From assembly GCA_019925095.2 (NCBI GenBank), contig CM034392.1, forward strand, positions 3,355,501 to 3,419,500: a DNA stretch of 64,000 nt, in the 5' to 3' direction. The notes under the pieces were generated by a model. It searched no databases, was not told where the DNA came from, and was given only the letters and a program-made list of their open reading frames with translations. Shown one piece after another: positions 1-11,117 of this stretch (its first letter is position 1; each line of letters starts with the position of its first letter). The DNA comes from Dendrolimus kikuchii. Its lineage: Eukaryota; Arthropoda; Insecta; Lepidoptera; Lasiocampidae. A program made the position numbers and the translations under genes.

Positions 1-205
1 TAGCGACGAGGACAAAGACGTCGGCGTCGAGGCAGTACTTGTCGATCCACTCGTCGAGGTTTGGCGTCACATCGACGCCGGGACTGTCCACCAGCACCAC
101 GTCGTCTCGCAATAGAGCGCACAGCTCCCTCGGCCAGTATACGTGCACGAGGGAGAACTCTTGCAGACGGGACGCGGACAGCGCATGCCCCAGTTGAGAC
201 ACCGA
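1..205 (-). CDS. Marf: Marf coding exon 4 (partial), G3 motif
   Basis: The exon follows TTTTTTTAG in phase 0 and reads [20 protein letters not shown], then [15 protein letters not shown], then [14 protein letters not shown] at the window edge. DSPG is the G3 motif of the mitofusin GTPase. The codons are GC-rich compared with the surrounding AT-rich intron. A Helitron ends 24 bases upstream of the acceptor side. Confidence 0.92.
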
Positions 206-3200
206 CTAAAAAAGCCAAACCATTTAGAATCCCTATTAATATTATAAATGCGAAAGTAACTCTGTCTGTGTGTCGGTTTCTTTTTCACGAAAAAACTACT
301 GGACCGATTTGACTGAAACTCAGTTTATATATATTTTCGATGCCGAGGATGAACATAGGATACTTTTTATCCCGAAAAATGGGATAGTTTCCGGGATAAA
401 AACATATTTTGTCTGTCTATTTGTTATGCTTTTACGGAAGGACCGATTTGGCTGAAATTTGGTATATATGTAATTTTAATACCGAGGACAAGGGATAATG
501 TCATGTCTTTTCATCCCGGATAATGGGATAAGTTTGGAGATAGATCTATGTAAAGATTATCTCAGAAAGTAGGATAGGTTTTTATTTTGTGATTTGCCAT
601 TTTCGTCATTTTGGTTAATTTGATAATTTTGGTCGATGTGATCGATGTGGACAATGTGGTCGATTTGGTCGATACGGTTGGTTTGGTCGATGTGGTAAAT
701 TTGGTTGATGTCGTCGATGTGGTCATTATGGTCGATTTGGTCGATTATAGATATTTAATACCGAAAATTGGCATAGATACTTTTCATCCGGGAGGTGGGG
801 TAGTTTGCGATATAAAATGAAGTGAATCTTCCGGGGCAAATGGCAGTAACATAAAAATTTAATACAATGTAACCTGTGTTATAACCTCTTTAATCAAGCG
901 GTACGCACTAGAGGTTGATGCGCGGCGCGACCGCGGGGTAAACACTAGTAATATTAAAAAATTCTAAAAATAACACATCTGTACATTAAAGCTATTTAAA
1001 AAAACAACTGGAATAGACTATATAAACTATGGAGAACACGTTGCAATCTCTTTTAGATTTCTTTCCTGTTTATCTGTTTGTCGATTCGTCTGTTTGTTTG
1101 AAAATTCACATAAAAACTACCGGGTCGGAATTCCAATTTATGTTGTGTAATGTCCCATAAATTCCACACTATAGATGAAGATTTTGTGCGAAAGATGGCA
1201 TGCCAGAATAGAGAGGCATGGAAGGATAAGAGAATCTGTCCCGATGCCAAAACGATCGTCACACATGAAAGAATTGAAACAGAAAAACATTTTTCTAGAT
1301 AAGGTTCATTTAATCCAGGAAATAACAAAATGAAGATCCGAATAATATAATATATTTACGGATGTATATCAATCTGGCAAGACAAAATATATTTTGTGCC
1401 AGCTCATGTCACTCCTTTTAAAGGATCATCAGTTTACTAATAGTTTTCCAGTAAGGCAGGTTGGCAAGTAATGTTGGCAGACTTCCATATCTTTTGTCAG
1501 CTTACAAATATTACAACTCCACTTTATTAGTTAATAATAATATAATAATAATAATTGGTTATGAGGTGAGGAGTTTTGTGTTAAAGATATCCCATATTTT
1601 AAAATATTTTGCCACATATTTGCAGGTGATCACACAATGATCAAATAGCAGAAGTGTTAAAAAGAGATCAAGTATATGTATGAAGAAGTTAATTAAAGGA
1701 GATGAAGCGAGTTGCTTGTCAGGATCGTCGCAAGTGGAGATCCGTAGTATCTGCCTACCCCCATGGGAACCAGGCGTGATAATATAATATGTAAGTATAT
1801 TTATAGGAAATGTAAACATTCACAAACCTAGATGCGAAATAATATCATGGTTAGCGTAAAGCAATTTATATTATTAGAACCGCCACACTCAGAGTTAATT
1901 AATGGTCATTCAAAAATAGAATAAAAAACTTTATTTGGTTGGTAATTGTACGGTGATATATACCAAAGTCTCGGTGATATATACCAAAAAGTCTCGGTGA
2001 TATATACCAAAGTCTCGCAATGATACCAAATAGGTGCAGTTTAGCATGTGCCTGACGCTGATTTTCAACTGCACCCTATGACGGACGGATGTTGCACTGT
2101 TATTTATACATATATGTATAGTGTGAATAATAATAAATTACATACATAGATTAGATATACATACAATTAATATAAACATAATAATAATTAGTACTCGGGA
2201 AATTAGAAACAAATATTGTGGGGATACAAATAAAATAAATTTTCATTATACATGATACATATGAAATGCATAATACATACTTATAAACAGAAGAGTATTG
2301 TAGGCAGAAGACAAAATTATAATATATACAAATAAGAAAGATTAACATTGACATTTTCTAGTTTCCGTTGCTCATCTAAGATGTAATTCTTGCAAAAAGT
2401 GATAGTGGAGTGATTTAACTGTCTTAAAGGTGGTGGTATATTGTTAGATATCTTAGATGCAGCATAACGAAAGCTACCTCGAAAGCATATCAATGTATAT
2501 AACTGAAACGCTAGTTGACAAGAGCATTGTCTACCTTTGACTACCCCCCCTCTGGCTACCCACTTGAGCTTATTAAACCAGTACTGCGGCTCTTTGTACT
2601 TAAGGACACCAAAGAGAAGGCAAGGTAAATAGTGTTCATATGAACATTTGCTTTCCACTGTTATTAAAATTGATCGTGCAATCTCTTCAGGTTGATTTTA
2701 TTTGTTTTTTTTTTATTGCAGGAGTTCAGCAGACAGGCAGACGGCCCACTTGATGGAAAGAGATAAAGCACCAACTAAAATTCTGCCTTTTAATATCTTG
2801 GTGTTGCGAAGATACCCAAAGTATGATTCCAGTGCAAGTGGCAAAAAATCGTATATATCGCCGCGGCGGAATCATAGAAAAAATTAATATCGAAAAGTAA
2901 CCAAACATTTTACACATTTATTTCGCGAGTTTTGCTTGTAAATATTTACAGAGTGACAAACCACGGGCACGCCATAGGAATTAACAGAATACCGATATCA
3001 GGCAAACCTACAATTGAAAAGACAGTGTCCGGCGATTTTGATGAGATAGTAATAGCACAATTAGGCTCCAGGGCTCAAATTCTGCAATTACAATATCGTT
3101 AAAATAATTGACCACTGGCGTCATAATTGATAGTTTGCATACAAAAATAACCATTATGACAGAAGTGGTCTATCGCAATGGCAGAATTGGGAGCCAGGTA

Positions 3201-4056
3201 ACAACAGTTAATATTGTATCAATTCTATGTTTAAATTTAATCAAGATTGTATATGTTGTCCTGAGAAAGACATTCTATTGTGCCTACCTGCACATTGAGC
3301 TTCTCTTCAGAGCCCTCGGTGCGTAGGAAAGCCTCGTCAGTGTCAGAACCCTCAACCTGCAGGAAGCAGTTAGTGGTATGGCCTATACCGCTCGGCAGGA
3401 TCTTGTCATGCAACATTGCATTTATAACTGTACTCTTGCCATTGCTGGTTCTGGAAAATAAATTTATGAATCAACTTCATAATCATCTATATATCTAATA
3501 TATAAAATTCTCGTGTCACAGTTTTCGTTGCCATACTCCTCCGAAACGGCTGGACCGATTTTGATGAAATTTTTTGTGCTTATCCGGTATCTATGAGAAT
3601 CGGCCAACACCTATTTTTCATCCCCCTAAATGTTAGGGGTAGTCCACCCCTAAATTTTTTTATTTATTTTTGGATAAAGTTTTATTTTTTTAGGATACAG
3701 CATTAAAAAATACATACAACCCTAAATTTTCACCCCTCTATGATTAACCCCTATTTTTTATTTGTTAATTATAAACTTAAATTTTTTGGCAAGATTTTGA
3801 ATCTTATTTTGTCATGACTTAGAATTAAAAAAATTATATTACTCTTTTAGATTCACAATTAGAACCGGTAGGTGGCGCCGAGATCGGGTTCTGGAATCCT
3901 CTTAATCACCTGGACCAATTTTGGTAATTTTGTTTTTGTGTGTTTGAGTGGGTACCCGGATCGTTTAGATTCGCAATTAGAACCGGTACGTGGCTCTGGG
4001 ATCGGGTTCTAGAATTTTATTTTTTAAAGGCAGAACACCGTCTGCCGGGGCCACTA

Positions 4057-4113
<57 letters not shown>

Positions 4114-5566
4114 TAAACAGATATACAATGCAAAAGTGGATGCATACAAAAGTCGGGGAAGGCCACGACACACCTTCCATGATCAAATTGATCGTGTACT
4201 AGCGGTGGGTGATGTCAAGAGCCTTAAGAACAGACGAGTGTGCATGACAAGAGTTATGAATGTCAAAGAAGCAAGTGAGGTGTGTAAGAATGGGCCTAAA
4301 TGGCGCTCTATTGTTCGTGCCTACCCCGCAAGGGAACTGGCGTGAAGTTATGTATGTATGTATGTATGTATATATATATAGATACATAAATCAATTGATG
4401 TTCGTTAGTCTCGCTAAAACTCGGGAACGGCAGGACTGATTTGGCTAATTTTGGTTTGAATTATTTGCGGAAGTCCAGGGAAGGTTAAGAAGGTGAGTAA
4501 ATATGAAAAAAATGCTTGGAACAGTAAAAACAACAATTTCGCTTTCCCTTAGAAACTATTCCAACCTGTCAAACATTTGATGTTCGTCCCATCGTTTAGA
4601 AATCAATTAAATTTAAAAGTTGTTCAGAAATCAATTTAAATTTAAAAGTCGTTTTTCTTCTTTTTTTTTGGTTTTGAATGTCAAACGTTTGATGTTCATT
4701 TCGGTTAAGTTTTGACCACATTTTTTTTAGTAAAGTCGTAACATTCTGCAATTCATTCATTCAGCTTTTTTATATATTGATTCTGAGGCGGTACAAAGTT
4801 TGCCGGGTCAGCTAGTTATAGATAGATATGTGAAACTCTCTCCTTCACTATGGAATATTTTATATAATAGATCCTAGTTTCCGATTTCAGTTATATAGCA
4901 GATGTTATAACTGCACATACCCTCGACACAGATGCAAAATATTTTTACAGTGGCAAGACTGGTTTATAAGATATAGCTTCTGCCCGCGACTTTGTCCGCG
5001 TGGAATAGTTTTAAAAAACCCCCCGATTTTGAAACATTCTTCATTGTTGCTCCGCTCCTATTGGTCTTAGCATGATGATATATAGCCTATAGCCTTCCTT
5101 GATAAATGGGCTATCTAACACTAAAAGAATTTTTCAAATCAGGCCAGTAGTTCCTGAGATTAGCGCGTTCTAGCAAACAAACAAACTCTTCAGCCATATA
5201 TAAGTATAAGATGGCTCTTTGAAGATTTGAGTAACCGTGGAGTATGTATACTTTAAATATCATTATTCATGTTTAAATGGGTATATGAAAACAAATAAAC
5301 CACTGGTTTTTACTCTTCATTTTCATTGACCTTTTGATTGTCGTAATTAAATTTTAAAAATAGTAAAAAAGTCACAATTTTTTTTTCTATTCATCTCATC
5401 TGTTATCAGCCAAAAGCTATAAATCAGATGTGATCTTATCGATGGCGTTTTAAGATTGGCACATTCTATGTGTCAACTCATATTATGACCTTAAAGACTT
5501 GCTAAGGTTGTTCTTTTTAGACAGTACACACATTGTTTTATTATAGGTAAACTCGATGGGAGTCGA

Positions 5567-5632
<66 letters not shown>

Positions 5633-5646
5633 TCGACTCCCATCGA

Positions 5647-5688
<42 letters not shown>

Positions 5689-8600
5689 TCGACTCTCGAC
5701 TCAATAAAAACAATTTAAAACCAGTTATCTGAAATTAGTAACATAGCTATCCATCAACAGCCACATTCTGCCAGGATAGGTGAGTTTCCCTATAACCGTT
5801 TTGTTTCAACAAGTTGTGCAGCTAATGGGTTTTTATGGCGCTGTAAAAAATGATGCAAATATTTTAGTTCAATATATCATTTTTTTCATGAATTTAAAAA
5901 GTCTTATATTGCATTTAAACGTCATACCAAGTTTTATAATAGAGCTAGAAGATATATATATTTTTATTTGTCGCGGCACGATTTACAACAGGAAGGTACA
6001 CACCGGTCCAGCCGAGTATGAAATCAGTACGCTTGCGCCGGTGTGTACATGCGATATCAAAATTGCCTATGACAAACGTTCATTTCTCTACGGCCAACCG
6101 CCAATATTCGAAATTCAAGAACAGAACGACGAGGAAAATTGCACGCGCAACTAAAAGTATTGTAAAATCGCATAATATTTAAATATACGCATATTTCAAG
6201 CCAAAGGGTGCTTCATTGAAGACTTCCTACGCTTCACACTTTTTTGCTTTTATAAGTGTGTTCTGATCAATTATAACATAATTACAGTTTACCCTTTTGA
6301 GGGTACAAAGTTAATATTATTTTTGTCCAAAACTGCCATAAAAATTGCAGCGCCAAAACCAACAGAATCATATCGTCTCTTTTACTCTAATACAAATTCT
6401 ATGTAGTTAAAGGGAGAAAGCATCAGTTCAACGGTCGTTTCAATTATCTGTATTTGGCCACAAATTTGTGGTGCTTCCCAATTAGCCGTGTGTGACACTC
6501 GAGAACAAATTTGTGGTGGTTCCGTCTTAAAGAGGTAATTGGTTTCATATTTTTAGCCTCTTACTTATTTTTACAATTTTACAATCACGCATACGCGAGA
6601 TTGCGCGCGTCCTCTTTCATATCAATAGAAATGTATGCCTTACGTTGTGGAAATAGGGCTCAACATTTCAATGCGCAAGGACTCTGCGTCAGTGTGCCTT
6701 GTTCCTAATAATAAGTATACAACACAGCTAAAACAAACACACACTGTCTCATCGCGTTGTTAAATTTGACTGAACATAAAATAATAAGCATGGCACTCTG
6801 TTGTTCGTGCCTACCCCGCGAGGGAACTGGCGTGAAGTTATGTATGTATGTATATATGTATAAAATAATAAGAAACAGACGAGCGTGCATGACAAGAGTT
6901 ATGAATGTCAAAGAAGCAAGTGAGGTGTATAAGAATAAGCCTAAATGGCGCTCTGATATTCGTGCCTACCCCGCAAGGGAACTGGCGTGAAGTTATGTAT
7001 GTATAAAATAATAAAATGTAATCCCACCTGCCGAAAAAGGCGACTTTCATGTGATCTCGCTTGAGCACCTCCCGTATTGCCTGGACTTTTGACACATAGG
7101 CCTCGACATTGGTCAAGTCTTGGGGTGTTGCAATGCCATTATCGCCTGTCACAGCTAAAAATGTAAACATACATAATGTAACTTGATCATTAGACAGGTG
7201 GATATGTGGAGAGAATGATCCCACGCCCTTAACTATTTTTATATAGATAGAGAAAGAGAGAAAGAATAAAAGATAGAGAGAAAGAGAAAGAGAAAGAGAG
7301 AGAGAGAAAGAAAGAGAGAGAGAGATAACATTTTATTGCACACCAAAATATGTATACAATTACAAAAACTAACCATATTTACAATATTTTCTAGGTAATG
7401 CAATAGGGGCCTTATCGCTCAAAGCGATCTCATCCAGGAAACCTAAATTAAGTAAATTAGAATCAGGCGATATAGGTGGTGCAGGAAAATGGCAATAGAT
7501 ACATAAATACTCAAACTAATTTCAGAAATAAATATACAAATACATACATATATACATAAGTCATATATATACAATAATACATAAGTTATTATAAAAAATG
7601 TCTAAATTTTTTTTTTTTGAGGCGAGTGAAAATGCTTAACCGATTTACGCACAAACTGGGCCGTTGCTAGGGGAACGACACGCGTCGGTCGGGGGCGATA
7701 ACACTGCAGCAATAGTAGCAATAGAGCTCTTGGCAGTGCTCCGTCCGCGATCGACGTCACAGAATAGTGTGGAAGACTCCGAGCGTTGCTGCACGAGCGA
7801 GCAACCCCAATACCCACTAAAAACCCCCTCCGCCCTGTCGACCCTGCGCTTTTGTTTGTGTTGGAAACGCTGAGATTTAGAACATAGTTACGCCCAGCCG
7901 AATAATAAATGTCTAAATATCTCAATGATTGGCAACATGTTTCAACCATAACCCACTGATGTTACAGATAGCAATGAAACAGAATAACATTTAAAAGCAA
8001 ATCCTCGTTTTATAAAATTATTATAAAAACGTGTGTACAAATAATATAAATTCATTTTTTTTTTAAATAAGTTCCCAAGAACATTTTATGAAGGTCATAC
8101 ATATAAGTCAAAAATTAGGCCTACTCACTCCTATTACATATATCCACACATAATTTCAAAAATACTTTGTATTTATAAAAATAGTAGATTAAATAATTTG
8201 TGTGCCATGATAACAGACAATGCATGATTCATCAATTACTTTTTATAAAGGTCAGTCTGTAATAGGCACTGTATTCGTGACATAATTATGTTTTATTGTT
8301 GTTGACATAACAACTTTGTATGTATTGATAAAATGACAGGTATTAGTATCTTCAACTAGAACACTGGGATGAGAATGGTTTTTTGTAAGAAACTTACCCT
8401 CATTATTAGCAACAGGGTGAATCTCTCAATGGTATCATTGTCAGCATCTTAGTTATTAGGACTGCTAGTACATTCATTTCTGGCTACAATAGCACTGATA
8501 AATGCTCATTATTATTGATTTGGAAGCGAGAGTTGGGTATGGAAGAGAGAGCATGAAAGTAGAGTAAACGCGGTTGAGATGCGAGCACTGCCCAAAATCT

Positions 8601-10968
8601 GCGGAGTGACGCTCGCGGACCGCGTTCGTAATACCGAAGTAAGAAAGAGAGTTGGTCTGAAAGAAAGTGTCGGGGTGAAGGTAAGGAAACGAATGCTCCG
8701 GTGGTTCGGGCATGTGGAAAGAATGACTAAACAGATATACAATGCAAAAGTGGATGGATGCAGAAGTCGTGGAAGGCCACGACACACCTTCCATGATCAA
8801 ATTGATCGTGTACTAGCGGAGGGTGATGTCAGGAGCCTTAAGAACAGACGAGCGTGTATGACAAGAGTTATGAATGTCAAAGAAGCAAGTGAGGTGTGTA
8901 AGAATGGGCCTAAATGGCGCTCTGTTGTTCGTGCCTACCCCGCAAGGGAACTGGCGTGAAGCTATGTATGTATGTATGTATTATTGATTTGATATTATAT
9001 TTTAAAAAGGCAGTTTTAATTTCTGTATGTTTAATTTGTGATTTCACCAGCTTTTATAATTATACTAACCGATACCCGCCCGCTTCGCGTGCCGTAAAAT
9101 TCATTATTAGCTGAACTCTACTTGGCGAAAGGAAGGTCCATGTCAAATTTCCAGTCTATAGGTATTATAGTTCCTGAGATATCGTGATGAGTCACTATAT
9201 ACGTGGATTTCAATTATATTATAGTTTTATAGAGGAATTATATGTATTTGATAATAAACATAAGACAAACGTAAGGCGAGTGACATATGTGATTTATAAT
9301 AATAATAGCTTTTGCCCGCATCTTTGTTTATGTTAATGTTATCCCATTGGAACTGTACATTTTACTGAGATAAAAAGTATAGTTCGCGCCACGTAAAAAG
9401 AACTCTGGCTCTGAACCTGCGCAGTGAGCGTTTTATCGATCAAATTGGTGGTATGAAGGGGGCGAGATGGGAATTTCAGCCAATTCCAAAGTACTAAGTA
9501 GCTAGTAAAGTACCTAATAAGATTCTACAATAAAACGATTACCCATAAAACATTACCCTAGTACTTTAGGATACGACTGTACATCTGCGCAGACACATCC
9601 CCTCCAGGAGTTTTTGGCGGGAACTGAAAGGAGATGTTGTGCTGTGCAGTTTTATTTTCTAAAAATGTGTAAAATTACTCTAAAATGAACAATAGTTGTA
9701 GGATATTGATAGTTTTTGAGTAGTAATTATGTGTTTTTGCGAGAAATGTGAACTATATAGCCAAATGTGGCCTTTCGAGTTTTCACAAGAACTCCGTTGA
9801 ATGGCACCAGCTGATACCCTACACTTCAGCTGTGCTACACATAGGCTTAAGAAAATGAAGAAACTATATTGTAAACTAAGATCTGGCTTAAAGGCCTAGC
9901 TGCCAAGCCATAAACGTAAATAAATAAAATAACACATCCCCTCCACTACCGCTCAGCGTTCTTTTTACGTGGCGGGACCTATACCCTATGTGCTATTCTA
10001 GATTCTATTAAACTATTCTATCTCTGTGCCAAATTTCATCCAGATCAACATCCATCCAAACTTTCGCATTTATAATATTGATATATATATGTATATATAT
10101 ATATGTATGTATATATATATGTATATATATATGTATACATATATATACATATATATGTATATGGATTATGTGATGATGTAATGAGCTTTAATTAAATAAA
10201 AGAGTTGCATTAATCATAATAGATATTATCAACAAGGCATTTGAAAGGAACAAAATCTTAAAAAGATATAGAATTAAAGAAAACCCCGTAGCAGCCACGA
10301 TATGCCCAGAAGACTCACCCAACATCAGAATAATACAGGTTCATTCATCACACTATCTGTACTATTTCTTATTTATAGATAAAACAAAATTAGAGCAAAT
10401 TGCAATATTTAGATCTAGATATAATTAAATCTCAGAATAATTTAGACCATTACTATTATTACAACTTATTAATTATTCCATGCCTTGTTATTAAATTTTA
10501 ATGAACTATTATCCTAATTTTCATTTTTAATATTTTGTAGTAAACAAACTTATATATGAAATCTTTCTGTATTAAAGAAACTATACTATACTTCATAGTA
10601 AATAAGTTATACAGTTCATTGGCTAATCCTGGCAAGGCCAGAGCTCCCATTTAAACTCCTACCCACTGAAAAACTCGCATGAAATGCTTGGTTATGTAAC
10701 CATATTATAAATATATCTTTTTCACTGATTGACCTAAAAACATTGTGTGGACCAAATACCACCTAAAATTGCATTGCACTATCACCTCTAGACATATAAC
10801 TTTAAAATTTATACAAAATAAAAATGAAGTAATTAAGCTTACTAGTGGTGGCCCGTGGTCGAAATTCGACCATAATAATTAATGTCAAAGACTATACTTC
10901 TATAAGCACAGATTTCGCCAAGGCTACACTATTAATTTGACTTAAACAATAAACAAAAGCGGTATATA

Positions 10969-11033
<65 letters not shown>

Positions 11034-11061
11034 GCGTGTGCGTGTGCGTGTGCGTGTGCGT

Positions 11062-11117
<56 letters not shown>

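Larger units (their letters stand above)
949..3287. other. Marf intron 3, mostly unassigned
   Basis: Bases 1013-1100 match, in reverse, the outer end of the Helitron-like piece near 39500 (TATAAAC and GGAGAACACG blocks). Bases 1951-2017 are a short tandem repeat. Bases 2702-2770 are a piece of the A-tailed 280-bp family. The rest is AT-rich with no exon or element that could be recognised. Confidence 0.5.

Noticed and set aside
1951..2017. Short regularly repeated units as a possible CRISPR-like array
   Set aside because: Units are directly adjacent with no spacers, in an animal genome; simple tandem repeat.
5780..6154. 124-codon open frame in Marf intron 2
   Set aside because: No family resemblance, it overlaps the copia LTR fragment at its start, and it lies in the intron of a gene read on the other strand.
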